Below, in pieces: positions 16,181 to 24,739 of a stretch of DNA of 64,000 bases (within the stretch, counting starts at the first letter, position 1; each line of letters starts with the position of its first letter). Position numbers and translations under genes: made by a program. Under the pieces are notes generated by a model. The model worked only from the letters and a program-made list of their open reading frames with translations, was not told where the DNA came from and did no database searches. Where the stretch lies: NCBI GenBank assembly GCA_038246545.1, contig JBBRVW010000015.1, positions 1-64,000 of the forward strand, written 5' to 3'. Origin of the DNA: JBBRVW01 sp038246545 (GTDB lineage: Bacteria > Actinomycetota > Actinomycetes > JACCUZ01).

Positions 16181-17803
16181 GTGACCAGCGCAGCGGAGAC
16201 CCCCGGGCCGGGCGGCACCGAGGTGCCCGGGGCCGTCGACGCCCACACCACGGCCGGGCGGCTCGCTGACCTGAACCGCCGCCACGAGGAGGCCGTGCAC
16301 GCGGGCTCGGCGCGCGCGGTCGAGAAGCAGCACACCAAGGGCAAGATGACTGCCCGCGAGCGGATCGAAGGGCTGCTCGACGAGGGCTCGTTCGTGGAGA
16401 TGGACGAGCTCGCGCGGCACCGCTCGACGTCGTTCGGCATGGACGGGTCGCGGCCCTACGGCGACGGCGTCGTCACCGGCTACGGCACGGTCGACGCGCG
16501 GCAGGTCTGCGTGTTCGCGCAGGACTTCACCGTGTTCGGCGGGTCGCTCGGCGAGGTCTTCGGCGAGAAGATCGTCAAGGTCATGGACCTGGCGCTGAAG
16601 ATCGGCTGCCCGGTGGTCGGCATCAACGACTCCGGCGGTGCGCGGATCCAGGAGGGCGTCGTCTCGCTCGGCCTCTACGGCGACATCTTCTACCGCAACG
16701 TCATGGCCAGCGGCGTCGTTCCACAGGTCTCGCTGATCATGGGGCCGTGCGCCGGCGGTGCCGTCTACTCCCCTGCGATCACGGACTTCACCGTGATGGT
16801 CGACCAGAAGTCCTACATGTTCATCACCGGTCCGGACGTCATCAAGACGGTCACCGGCGAGGACGTGACGCAGGAGGACCTCGGCGGCGCCCGCACCCAC
16901 AACACGAAGTCCGGCACCGCCCACCACCTCGCCCCCGACGAGGCCGACGCGATCGACTACGTCAAGGCGCTGCTGTCCTACCTGCCGAGCAACAACCTCG
17001 AGGACCCGCCGGCCTACGACGAGACCGCGGTCCTCGACGTCACCGACGAGGACCGCGAGCTCGACACGTTCGTGCCCGACTCGGCCAACCAGCCCTACGA
17101 CATGCACACCGTCATCGAGCACGTGCTCGACGACGGCGAGTTCCTCGAGGTGCAGGCGCTGTTCGCGCCCAACATCATCTGCGGCTTCGGTCGCGTCGAG
17201 GGACGCTCCGTCGGCGTCGTCGCCAACCAGCCGATGCAGCTCGCCGGCACCCTCGACATCGACGCCTCCGAGAAGGCCGCGCGCTTCGTGCGCACCTGCG
17301 ACGCGTTCAACGTGCCGGTGCTGACCTTCGTCGATGTCCCCGGGTTCCTGCCCGGCGCCTCGCAGGAGTGGGACGGCATCATCCGCCGCGGTGCGAAGCT
17401 CATCTACGCCTATGCCGAGGCCACCGTGCCCAAGGTCACCGTCATCACCCGCAAGGCCTACGGCGGCGCGTACGACGTCATGGGGTCCAAGCACCTCGGC
17501 GCCGACATCAACCTCGCGTGGCCGACCGCGCAGATCGCGGTGATGGGCGCGCAGGGGGCGGTCAACATCCTCTACCGCCGCGAGCTGGCCGACGCCGGCG
17601 ACGACGCCGCCGACAAGCGCAAGGAGCTCGTGCAGGAGTACGAGGACCACCTTGCCAACCCCTACATCGCCGCCGAGCGGGGCTACGTCGACTCGGTCAT
17701 CCCGCCGTCGCACACCCGCACCTACGTCGTCAAGGCGCTGCGCGCCCTGCGCACCAAGCGACAGACCCTGCCCCCGAAGAAGCACGGCAACATCCCGCTG
17801 TGA
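16181..17803 (+). CDS. pccB: propionyl/acetyl-CoA carboxylase beta subunit (AccD5/PccB type)
   Basis: A 540-residue carboxyltransferase that moves CO2 from carboxybiotin to propionyl-CoA (or acetyl-CoA), giving methylmalonyl-CoA (or malonyl-CoA). It carries the entry motif KQHTKGKMTARERIE, the first-half oxyanion loop GPCAGGAVYSPA and the second-half VDVPGFLPGASQEWDGIIRR followed by AYGGAYDVMGSK. The Asp in FLPGASQEWD is at the position reported to steer substrate choice toward propionyl-CoA in AccB/PccB enzymes. GTG start at 16181. Its TGA overlaps the GTG of accE (GTGA), so the two are translated together, as in mycobacteria and Streptomyces. Divergent from birA. Confidence 0.93.
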   Translation: MTSAAETPGPGGTEVPGAVDAHTTAGRLADLNRRHEEAVHAGSARAVEKQHTKGKMTARERIEGLLDEGSFVEMDELARHRSTSFGMDGSRPYGDGVVTGYGTVDARQVCVFAQDFTVFGGSLGEVFGEKIVKVMDLALKIGCPVVGINDSGGARIQEGVVSLGLYGDIFYRNVMASGVVPQVSLIMGPCAGGAVYSPAITDFTVMVDQKSYMFITGPDVIKTVTGEDVTQEDLGGARTHNTKSGTAHHLAPDEADAIDYVKALLSYLPSNNLEDPPAYDETAVLDVTDEDRELDTFVPDSANQPYDMHTVIEHVLDDGEFLEVQALFAPNIICGFGRVEGRSVGVVANQPMQLAGTLDIDASEKAARFVRTCDAFNVPVLTFVDVPGFLPGASQEWDGIIRRGAKLIYAYAEATVPKVTVITRKAYGGAYDVMGSKHLGADINLAWPTAQIAVMGAQGAVNILYRRELADAGDDAADKRKELVQEYEDHLANPYIAAERGYVDSVIPPSHTRTYVVKALRALRTKRQTLPPKKHGNIPL

Positions 17804-18024
17804 CCGACGACCAGCGTGCACGCCCCACCTTGCGCGTCGTCCGTGGCGAGCCCACCGCCGCTGAGCTGGCTGCTCTGGTCGCCGTCCTGGGTGCCCGCGC
17901 CGCGGCCGCCCCGACCGGGGCCTCCGGTCGGCTCCGCTCGTCCTGGAACGACCCGGCTCGCCTGGTGCGGCACCCGCAGCCGCCCCGCTCCGGCGGCTGG
18001 CGAGCCTCCGCACTTCCCCGCTGA
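17800..18024 (+). CDS. accE: acyl-CoA carboxylase epsilon subunit
   Basis: A 74-residue protein starting at the GTG that overlaps the pccB stop. It has the epsilon-subunit pattern: an N-terminal strand LRVVRGEPTAAELAALVAVL that matches the R-G-x-P-T-x-E-E-L-A-A-L core, a variable Ala-rich middle, then SSWNDPARL and the C-terminal GGWRASALPR. In actinobacteria epsilon stabilises the alpha-beta complex and raises carboxylase activity. The gene is short and easily missed by length cut-offs, but the overlap and the pattern make it firm. Confidence 0.88.
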   Translation: MTDDQRARPTLRVVRGEPTAAELAALVAVLGARAAAAPTGASGRLRSSWNDPARLVRHPQPPRSGGWRASALPR

Positions 18025-18046
18025 CGGCACGGCCGGCGACCTCGGG

Positions 18047-18634
18047 CTACGCCCTCCACGCCGGGTCGCGACCGAACGAACCGAGCAGCCGGTCCTGCTT
18101 CGGCGCCGAGTCGGGCACCGGGACCGGCGGGCCTACTGCCCCCGCGCCGCGGTAGGGCTCGGCCCAGTCCGCCCACCAGCCCACCGCCGCGTCGACCAGG
18201 TCCGGGTCGAGCGTGCGGTCCTGGCCGGTCGCGGCCAGCAGGTCCCACGTGTGGACCACGTGGTCGACGAGGACCTGCCAGGCGTAGTCCTCGGCGCTGA
18301 GGTCGCCGAAGGACAGGTGCACGGTCCGGGCCAGGGCCTCGGGCTCGGACAGCGCAGCCACCGCCGCCGCCACTGCGCTCGACGCCGCCTCGGCGGGTGC
18401 GCCGCCGAGCAGGTCGCCGTCGAGAGCGTCACCGACGTCGGCGATGGTCCGTCCCTCCACCAGCGGCGGGACCCATCGGTCCTCTCCCACGACGTGGTTG
18501 ACGAGCGCCCGCACGTCCCAGTCCGCGCACGGCGTGACGGCCGGCCACCTGCCGGGTGGAACGGCGGCGGTTGCTGCCGCGAACGCGTGGGCCGACCGCG
18601 TGTACAGGTCCACGACACGACTGACTGCTGACAT
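18047..18634 (-). CDS. TIGR03086-family DinB/mycothiol-transferase-like protein
   Basis: A 195-residue protein of the DinB/YfiT four-helix superfamily. Conserved histidines that would bind a divalent metal are seen in RALVNHVVGED and in LVDHVVHTWDLLAATG, and the CADWDVRAL segment before the first is typical. Relatives are thought to be mycothiol-dependent transferases or isomerases; the substrate here is unknown. Two ATGs compete: that at 18632-18634 lies eight bases from a GGAGG ribosome site, while the one at 18638-18640 is too close to it. Convergent with accE and divergent from maf, so it is its own unit. Confidence 0.82.
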   Translation of the reverse strand: MSAVSRVVDLYTRSAHAFAAATAAVPPGRWPAVTPCADWDVRALVNHVVGEDRWVPPLVEGRTIADVGDALDGDLLGGAPAEAASSAVAAAVAALSEPEALARTVHLSFGDLSAEDYAWQVLVDHVVHTWDLLAATGQDRTLDPDLVDAAVGWWADWAEPYRGAGAVGPPVPVPDSAPKQDRLLGSFGRDPAWRA

Positions 18635-18715
18635 CGGCATTCTCCTCCGGGGTTCCGACGATCGTGCCTGCGTCAGCGGACGCCGTCGAGGGACGTATCG
18701 GGCAGGTCCCGTAGC

Positions 18716-19312
18716 GTGACCGCCGTGACCCGGCGCCTCGTGCTCGCCTCCGCGTCCCCCGCGCGGCTGACACTCCTCCGGCAGGCCGGGCTGGCGCCCG
18801 AGGTCGTGGTGAGCGGCGTCGACGAGAGCGACGTCACCGGTCCGCCGTACGACGTGGCGCTGACGCTGGCAGTCCGCAAGGCGATGGCGGTCGCGCCGGG
18901 ACAGGCCGACAGCCTGGTGCTGGGCTGCGACTCCGTGCTCGACCTCGACGGCGAGGCCTTCGGCAAGCCGTCGGACGCCGCCGACGCCGTCTCCCGCTGG
19001 CGCCGGATGCGCGGCCGCAGCGGAGTCCTGCGGACCGGCCACTGCCTGGTCGACACCCGGACCGGCCGCGACGCTGCCGAGGTGGCGTCCACGACCGTGC
19101 ACTTCGCCGACGTCTCCGACGTCGAGATCGACGACTACGTCGCCACCGGCGAGCCTTTGCGCGTCGCCGGCGCCTTCACCGTCGACGGACTGGGCGGCCC
19201 CTACATCGACGGCGTGGACGGCGACCCGCACGCCGTGGTCGGCCTCTCGCTCCCCCTGCTCCGCCGGATGTTGCTCGAGGTCGGCTCGGCGCTCACCGAG
19301 CTTCGAGCCTGA
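18716..19312 (+). CDS. maf: Maf-family nucleotide pyrophosphatase
   Basis: A 198-residue house-cleaning pyrophosphatase that hydrolyses non-canonical or pyrimidine nucleoside triphosphates to monophosphates. The P-loop-like N-terminus is LVLASASPARLTLLRQAG, the catalytic Asp region is LVLGCDSVLDLDGE followed by GKPSDAADA, and the C-terminal region has GEPLRVAGAFTVDGLGGPYI. The GTG at 18716 was chosen; a second GTG three codons later is equally plausible. Position close to the carboxylase genes matches the mycobacterial order accD5-accE5-maf. Confidence 0.92.
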   Translation: MTAVTRRLVLASASPARLTLLRQAGLAPEVVVSGVDESDVTGPPYDVALTLAVRKAMAVAPGQADSLVLGCDSVLDLDGEAFGKPSDAADAVSRWRRMRGRSGVLRTGHCLVDTRTGRDAAEVASTTVHFADVSDVEIDDYVATGEPLRVAGAFTVDGLGGPYIDGVDGDPHAVVGLSLPLLRRMLLEVGSALTELRA

Positions 19313-19386
19313 CCGCGACCTGACCACGTGGGCTGACGGCGGCTCCGGTGACCGTCCGCCGGGGGCCGCGCACGTACCGTGGCCCG

Positions 19387-20190
19387 GTGCCCCTGTCCCG
19401 CCGCGACCTCCTGCGCGCCTCCGCGGCGGCCGCGCTCACGGCGGCCTGCAGCCCGGCATCCTCCGACGCGTCTGGACCCCGTGGGAGTGCCTCGCCGGAC
19501 ACGGCCGCCCCGTCGGACAGCAGCACCTCGGCGTCGTCGGGCCCGCCGCCGTCCGGCGCGGGCAGCGCGGCCCCGGCGGTGGGGAGCCGGCCGGCCCGCG
19601 AGGTCGACCACGGTCCGCGGACCTCGCCGCTGGTCGCACTCACCTTCCACGGCAACGGCGACCCGGCGCTTGCGATGCGTCTGCTGCGCGTCCTGAGCGA
19701 CCACCAGGCGCAGGCCACCGTCATGGCGGTCGGCACCTGGCTGCGGGCCGAGCCACGGATGGCGGGCCGGATCCTCGACGCCGGTCACGACCTCGGCAAC
19801 CACACGCTGCACCACTACCCGATGCGGTCCCTGTCGGCTGCGACCGCCTTCAGCGAGATCCGCGGCTGCGCCCGCACCCTGCATCGGCTGACCGGGTCGC
19901 GGGGCACGTGGTTCCGGGCCTCGGGCACCCAGGCCACGACCACCACCATCCGGCGCGAGGCCGGCCGGGCCGGCTACGACCGCTGCATCTCCTACGACGT
20001 CGACGGTCTCGACTGGCAGGACCCGTCGACCAGCACCGTCGAGCGGGCCGTCCTCGGTCACTCCCGCGCCGGGTCGATCATCAGCCTGCACCTCGGCCAC
20101 CAGGTGACCGTGGACGCGCTCCCCACGATCCTGGCGGGACTGCACGACAAGGGCCTTCGGCCCGTGACGCTGACGGAGCTGCTCGCATGA
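19387..20190 (+). CDS. Tat-exported lipoprotein with degenerate polysaccharide-deacetylase fold
   Basis: A 267-residue exported protein. The N-terminus VPLSRRDLLRASAAAALTAACS contains a twin-arginine motif and a lipobox (LTAAC), so it should be a Tat-dependent lipoprotein. A Ser/Pro/Ala-rich linker leads to a NodB domain from about residue 85. The zinc motif H-T-L-H-H (GHDLGNHTLHHY) is intact, but the first motif, normally TFDDG with the catalytic base, reads LTFHGNGD, and the Arg motif is RASGTQ rather than RPPYG. The last motif is SLHLGH. Deacetylation is therefore doubtful unless Asp/His residues are displaced. Its TGA overlaps the ATG of the next lipoprotein (ATGA), so the two are co-translated and may form a complex. 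Confidence 0.82.
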   Translation: MPLSRRDLLRASAAAALTAACSPASSDASGPRGSASPDTAAPSDSSTSASSGPPPSGAGSAAPAVGSRPAREVDHGPRTSPLVALTFHGNGDPALAMRLLRVLSDHQAQATVMAVGTWLRAEPRMAGRILDAGHDLGNHTLHHYPMRSLSAATAFSEIRGCARTLHRLTGSRGTWFRASGTQATTTTIRREAGRAGYDRCISYDVDGLDWQDPSTSTVERAVLGHSRAGSIISLHLGHQVTVDALPTILAGLHDKGLRPVTLTELLA

Positions 20191-21428
20191 CGCGACGCAC
20201 CCGGCGCCGAGGGAGCGCCACCACCCTCCTGCTCGCCGGCGTGCTGCTCGTCGCCGGCTGCTCCGGGAGCAGCACCGGGGCACCACCGCCCGGTCCGTCG
20301 TCGGGTGCGACGTCCGGCACCCCGACGGCGACCGGGAGCCCGCTGCCCGGCACGCCCTCAGCCTCGGCCGCCTCGCCCGGGCTCGACCTGCTGCCGGGCA
20401 TGCCTGCGCCGCTGGCGGACGCGGACGTCTGGGCTGCCGACCGTCCCGGTCAGCTCTCGCCGGTGGTCAGGGGATTCCGCGACCTGGTCTACGTCCCCAA
20501 CTCGACGAGCAACACTGTCACCGAGATCGACCCGCACACCTTCAAGGTCGTGCGCACCTTTGCCACCGGCACCGAGCCGCAGCACGTGGTGCCGTCCTGG
20601 GACCTCAAGACCCTGTGGGTCAACAACGATCTCGGCAACACGCTCACCAAGGTCGACCCGCGGACGGGCAAGCCTGGCAAGCGGGTACCGGTGCACGACC
20701 CGTACAACCTCTACTTCACCCCGGACGGGAAGTACGCCGTCGTCATGGCATCGCTGGACCGCGAGCTGGTCTTCCGCGACCCGCAGACCATGAAGGTCCG
20801 GCACCGCACGCACGTCCCCTGCTACGGCGTGAACCACGCCGACTTCTCCACCGACGGCCGCTACTTCATCGTGTCCTGCGAGTTCTCCGCCCAGCTGCTG
20901 AAGGTGGACACCCGGACCTTCGAGGTCACCCGCGTGCGCCGCCTCAGCTCCCGTCCGGGCCACGGCACGCCGATGCCGCAGGACGTGAAGATGTCCCCCG
21001 ACGGCCGGACGTTCTACGTCGCGGACATGAAGAGCGACGGAATCTGGTTCGTCGACGGCCGCACGCTGCGGGTGCGACGGTTCCTGCACACCGGGAAGGG
21101 CGCCCACGGCCTCTACGTCACCCGTGACTCGAAGCACCTGCTCATCACCAACCGCGAGGAGGGCAGCATCTCGGTGCTGGACTTCGCGACCAACAGGCTG
21201 GTCGACCGCTGGCGCATCCCGGGCGGCGGCAGCCCCGACATGGGCGGCCTGTCCAGCGACGGGAAGATCTTCTGGGTCAGCGGCCGCTACGACGCGGAGG
21301 TCTACGCCATCTCGACCGTCGACGGACACCTGCTCAAGCGGATCCCCGTGGGGTCCGGCCCGCACGGCCTCTGCGTGTACCCGCAGCCGGGCCGCTACTC
21401 GCTGGGCCACACCGGCGTCTTCCGCTGA
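20187..21428 (+). CDS. YVTN-type beta-propeller lipoprotein
   Basis: A 413-residue secreted protein. A lipoprotein signal ends in LLVAGCSGSS, followed by a low-complexity Ser/Gly/Pro linker up to about residue 60. The remainder is a seven-blade-like propeller with repeated VYVPNSTSNTVTEID, TPDGKYAVVMAS and SPDGRTFYVADM strands, the YncE/cytochrome-d1 heme-binding-like fold. No heme or metal site is evident. Such propellers usually act as binding scaffolds. Its start lies inside the stop of the deacetylase-fold lipoprotein, so they are made in equal proportions and probably work together at the cell surface. Ligand unknown. Confidence 0.82.
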   Translation: MTRRTRRRGSATTLLLAGVLLVAGCSGSSTGAPPPGPSSGATSGTPTATGSPLPGTPSASAASPGLDLLPGMPAPLADADVWAADRPGQLSPVVRGFRDLVYVPNSTSNTVTEIDPHTFKVVRTFATGTEPQHVVPSWDLKTLWVNNDLGNTLTKVDPRTGKPGKRVPVHDPYNLYFTPDGKYAVVMASLDRELVFRDPQTMKVRHRTHVPCYGVNHADFSTDGRYFIVSCEFSAQLLKVDTRTFEVTRVRRLSSRPGHGTPMPQDVKMSPDGRTFYVADMKSDGIWFVDGRTLRVRRFLHTGKGAHGLYVTRDSKHLLITNREEGSISVLDFATNRLVDRWRIPGGGSPDMGGLSSDGKIFWVSGRYDAEVYAISTVDGHLLKRIPVGSGPHGLCVYPQPGRYSLGHTGVFR

Positions 21429-21452
21429 GCCGGACCGGACGTCGTCGGGCCG

Positions 21453-21473
21453 CCGCGGTCCGGTGCCGCGGCG
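21453..21473. terminator. possible bidirectional hairpin between convergent genes
   Basis: A perfect 7-bp inverted repeat (gccgcgg ... ccgcggc) with a 7-base loop lies between the propeller gene (plus) and the YCII gene (minus). Position fits a shared terminator; there is no T-tract, as is common in high-GC actinobacteria. Confidence 0.4.
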
Positions 21474-21495
21474 TCCCGACGGCGACCGCGGCCCG

Positions 21496-21819
21496 CTACA
21501 TGGGGATGAGCTCGAAGATCTCCACGGCGAAGCGCCCCTTGCCCTCGGACAGGAACGGGTGCTTCTCGAAGAGCCCCTTCGCGGCGGCCAGGTCGGCAGC
21601 CTCGACGAGGGAGTAGCCGTTCTGGTCGCTCGGCTCGGCGGTGGAGCCGTCGTCCTTCAGGGCGGTGCGAGCGCCGCACGGCTGACCCGGGTCGACCAGC
21701 GCGGAACCGGTGTTCTCCATCCAGGTGTGCCACTCGGCCATCACCTTCTCGACGTCAGCAGGGTCCATCTCCCCGGGCGGGGTGGCGGGACCGCGGTACA
21801 GGGCCAGGAACTTGCTCAT
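21496..21819 (-). CDS. YCII-related (DGPF-type) small protein
   Basis: A 107-residue ferredoxin-like alpha/beta protein of the YCII family. It begins MSKFLALYRGPATPP, has the helical DPADVEKVMAEWHTWMENTG segment and ends FAVEIFELIPM, a pattern seen in actinobacterial family members. The biochemical role is unknown; some relatives sit next to ECF sigma factors, but none is present here. The ATG at 21817-21819 was chosen because upstream in-frame sequence is Arg-rich and unlike a protein. Single-gene unit, convergent with the propeller gene. Confidence 0.8.
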   Translation of the reverse strand: MSKFLALYRGPATPPGEMDPADVEKVMAEWHTWMENTGSALVDPGQPCGARTALKDDGSTAEPSDQNGYSLVEAADLAAAKGLFEKHPFLSEGKGRFAVEIFELIPM

Positions 21820-21973
21820 GGCGAGCCTCTCTCGACGGGAGGCGGCGCACCGACAGGGGCGGGGCGTCCTCGACCTCCACATCCCTACGACGTCCGGCCT
21901 AGCAGGGAATCGACAGCGCGTCGAGGGCGACCTCTAGACTTCCTCGGCCGAGCCGACGTGAGGGAGGTGCAGC

Positions 21974-23731
21974 GTGCGCAAGGTGCTGATCGCCAACCGC
22001 GGTGAGATCGCCGTCCGGATCGCCCGGGCCTGCCGGGACGCCGGACTGGCGAGCGTGGCCGTGTACGCCGACCAGGACCGCGACGCCTTGCACGTCCGCG
22101 CCGCCGACGAGGCGTTCGCGCTGGACGGGAGCACCCCGGGCGACTCCTACCTCGTCGTCGACAAGCTCCTCGACGTGGCCAGTCGCTCCGGGGCCGACGC
22201 GGTCCACCCCGGCTACGGCTTCCTGGCCGAGAACGCCGGCTTCGCGCAGGCCGTGATCGACGCCGGCCTGACCTGGATCGGTCCGCCACCTTCGGCGATC
22301 GACTCGCTGGGCGACAAGGTGAAGGCGCGGCACATCGCCGAGCGGGCCGGCGCACCGCTGGTCGCCGGGACCAGGGACCCGGTGCAGGACGCCGACGAGG
22401 TGGTGGCGTTCGCGAAGGCGAACGGCCTCCCGGTCGCGATCAAGGCCGCCTTCGGCGGCGGCGGCCGCGGCCTGAAGGTGGCGCGCACGATCGAGGAGAT
22501 CCCCGACCTCTACGAGTCCGCGGTGCGTGAGGCCGTGGGGGCGTTCGGCCGCGGCGAGTGCTTCGTCGAGAAGTACCTCGACAAGCCCCGGCACGTCGAG
22601 ACCCAGTGCCTCGCGGACAGCCACGGCAACGTCGTCGTCATCTCCACCCGCGACTGCTCGCTGCAGCGGCGGCACCAGAAGCTCGTCGAGGAGGCGCCCG
22701 CGCCGTTCCTCAGCGACGAGCAGAACGCCGAGCTCTACCGCGCGTCCAAGGCGATCCTGTCCGAGGCCGGCTACGTCGGTGCCGGCACCTGCGAGTTCCT
22801 CGTCGGGCAGGACGGCACCATCTCCTTCCTCGAGGTCAACACCCGGCTGCAGGTCGAGCACCCGGTCAGCGAGGAGGTGACCGGCATCGACCTCGTCCGG
22901 GAGATGTTCCGCATCGCCGACGGCGAGGAGCTCGGGTACGACGACCCCGCGGTGCGCGGTCACTCCTTCGAGTTCCGCATCAACGCCGAGGACGCCGGCC
23001 GCAACTTCCTGCCCGCACCCGGGCACGTGACCACGTTCCGGCCGCCCTCGGGGCCCGGCGTGCGCGTCGACTCCGGCGTGGAGGCGGGCGGCGAGGTCGT
23101 GGGAGCCTTCGACTCGATGCTCGCCAAGCTGGTCGTCACCGGCGCCAGCCGCCGTCAGGCCCTCGAGCGCTCCCGCCGGGCCCTGGCCGAGTTCGTCGTC
23201 GACGGCATGCCGACCGTCCTGCCCTTCCACCGCGTCGTCGTCACCGACCCGGCGTTCGCCCCTGCGACCGACGACGAGGCGTTCACGGTCCACACCCGGT
23301 GGATCGAGACCGAGTTCGACAACAACGTGCCGGCGTACGACGGCACGGCCGCCGAGCCCGCCGCGGCGGCCGATCGCGAGCGCGTCGTCGTCGAGGTCGG
23401 CGGTCGACGGCTGGAGGTCGTGCTCCCGGCCGGGCTCGTTGTGGGACCAGCAGCCGCCACCGGCCGGGCCAAGCCGGCCCGGCGCACCGGCAAGGCCACC
23501 GGCGCCGCCGCCAGCGGCGACTCCCTCACGAGCCCGATGCAGGGCACGATCGTCAAGGTCGTCGCCGAGGACGGCCAGCAGGTCGCGGCCGGCGACCCGG
23601 TGGTCGTCCTCGAGGCTATGAAGATGGAGCAGCCGCTCAACGCGCACAAGGCGGGCACCATCACGGGTTTGTCGGCCGAGGTGGGGGCGACGGTGAACCA
23701 CGGTGCCGTCATCTGCGAGATCAAGGACTGA
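21974..23731 (+). CDS. accA3: acetyl/propionyl-CoA carboxylase alpha subunit (biotin carboxylase + biotin carrier)
   Basis: A 585-residue two-domain enzyme subunit. The biotin carboxylase domain (1-445) opens with KVLIANRGEIAVRIARA, carries the ATP-grasp glycine loop KAAFGGGGRGLKV and the catalytic EVNTRLQVEHPVSE. An Ala/Lys-rich linker (about 445-515) leads to the biotin carrier domain with SPMQGTIVK and the biotinylation motif EAMKMEQ. It carboxylates its own biotin using ATP and bicarbonate and hands CO2 to the beta subunits; it could serve both the PccB-type subunit at 16181 and the other beta subunit at 5633. GTG start preceded by a strong GGGAGG ribosome site. Target of the BirA ligase in this window. 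Symbol follows the mycobacterial orthologue and is tentative. Confidence 0.93.
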   Translation: MRKVLIANRGEIAVRIARACRDAGLASVAVYADQDRDALHVRAADEAFALDGSTPGDSYLVVDKLLDVASRSGADAVHPGYGFLAENAGFAQAVIDAGLTWIGPPPSAIDSLGDKVKARHIAERAGAPLVAGTRDPVQDADEVVAFAKANGLPVAIKAAFGGGGRGLKVARTIEEIPDLYESAVREAVGAFGRGECFVEKYLDKPRHVETQCLADSHGNVVVISTRDCSLQRRHQKLVEEAPAPFLSDEQNAELYRASKAILSEAGYVGAGTCEFLVGQDGTISFLEVNTRLQVEHPVSEEVTGIDLVREMFRIADGEELGYDDPAVRGHSFEFRINAEDAGRNFLPAPGHVTTFRPPSGPGVRVDSGVEAGGEVVGAFDSMLAKLVVTGASRRQALERSRRALAEFVVDGMPTVLPFHRVVVTDPAFAPATDDEAFTVHTRWIETEFDNNVPAYDGTAAEPAAAADRERVVVEVGGRRLEVVLPAGLVVGPAAATGRAKPARRTGKATGAAASGDSLTSPMQGTIVKVVAEDGQQVAAGDPVVVLEAMKMEQPLNAHKAGTITGLSAEVGATVNHGAVICEIKD

Positions 23732-23797
23732 CGCTCGTCGAGCGCACGCGCGCGCCCCATGGCGGAACCGCCCGACCACAACCGGAGTTGACCGCCC

Positions 23798-24739
23798 ATG
23801 GACATCCTGATCCTGCTTGTCGTCATCGGCGTCGTCCTCGCCGTCGTGGTGTCGCGCTCGCGGGCCCGCGAGCGGCAGCGCGAGACCGAGGCCCTGAACG
23901 CGGTCCGATCGGCCGCGGAGGAGGACGTCGTCCGGTTCGGTGAGGACCTCACCCTCCTTGGCGACGACACGGCCGGCCGCCAGCTCGACGAGGCGACCCG
24001 GCAGGACTACCGGCGCGCCCTGGACGCGTACGACTCTGCGAAGGCCGCCCTCGACCGGGTCCAGCGGCCGGACGACGTCCGCGGCATCACCGGCATCCTC
24101 GAGGACGGCCGCTACGCGATCGCCTGCGTGCAGGCCCGGCTCGCGGGCAAGCCGGTGCCGGCCCGCCTGCCACCCTGCTTCTTCAACCCGCAGCACGGCC
24201 CGTCCAGCGATAACGTCGACTGGGCACCCCCCGGCGGCGTACCCCGGTCGGTCCCCGCCTGCCCCGCCGACGGGGAGCGGGTCCGGGCGGGCGCCGAGCC
24301 CGACGTGCGCAAGGTGCCGGTTGGTGCCGGACGCCGGCCGTACTGGCAGGGCGGCCCGGGCTACGGACCGTACGCCCAGGGCTACTTCTCGCCGTTCGCC
24401 ATGACCGGGCTGCTGCCCGGGCTGTTCCTCGGGTCGATACTGTCCGGCGGCTTCGACGGCAACGGGTTCTACTCCGACGGCTACCAGGACGGCGTCGACG
24501 CCAACGGCGACGACGGGTCGTACGACGGCGGTGGCGACGGCTTCGACGGTGGGGACGGCGGCGACGACGGGTCGTACGACGGCGGTGGCGACGGCTTCGA
24601 CGGTGGGGACGGCGGCGACGACGTCGGCGGTGGGGACGGCGGCGGGTTCGACGGCAGCGGGGACTTCGGCGGCGGGTACGACGGCGGGTTCGGCGGCGGC
24701 GACTTCGGTGGCGGGGACTTCGGCGGTGGCGACTTCTGA
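23798..24739 (+). CDS. membrane-anchored Gly/Asp-rich protein
   Basis: A 313-residue protein of unknown function. Residues 3-19 form one membrane helix (ILILLVVIGVVLAVVV), then a soluble helical region with many charged residues (about 20-115), a Pro-rich stretch with PCFFNPQHGPS, and a second hydrophobic patch (FAMTGLLPGLFLGSILSGG, about 200-218). The last 95 residues are almost only Gly, Asp, Ser, Tyr and Phe and include an 18-residue direct repeat (DNA repeat at 24506-24613) and three closing copies of Gly-Gly-Asp-Phe. Acidic Gly-rich tails like this can bind calcium or act as flexible adhesive segments, but the RTX nonapeptide is not present. The final TGA overlaps the CTG start of the next gene. 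ATG start in a clear ribosome-site context. Confidence 0.75.
   Translation: MDILILLVVIGVVLAVVVSRSRARERQRETEALNAVRSAAEEDVVRFGEDLTLLGDDTAGRQLDEATRQDYRRALDAYDSAKAALDRVQRPDDVRGITGILEDGRYAIACVQARLAGKPVPARLPPCFFNPQHGPSSDNVDWAPPGGVPRSVPACPADGERVRAGAEPDVRKVPVGAGRRPYWQGGPGYGPYAQGYFSPFAMTGLLPGLFLGSILSGGFDGNGFYSDGYQDGVDANGDDGSYDGGGDGFDGGDGGDDGSYDGGGDGFDGGDGGDDVGGGDGGGFDGSGDFGGGYDGGFGGGDFGGGDFGGGDF
24506..24613. repeat. 54-bp coding direct repeat, two copies plus a partial third
   Basis: Copies at 24506-24559 and 24560-24613 are identical; a diverged partial copy continues from 24614. Each encodes 18 residues (GDDGSYDGGGDGFDGGDG). The unit length is a multiple of three, so copy number can vary without a frameshift. 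Confidence 0.92.

Noticed and set aside
24480..24739. RTX calcium-binding toxin tail
   Set aside because: The Gly/Asp repeats do not follow the nonapeptide GGxGxDxUx and no type I secretion genes are present.
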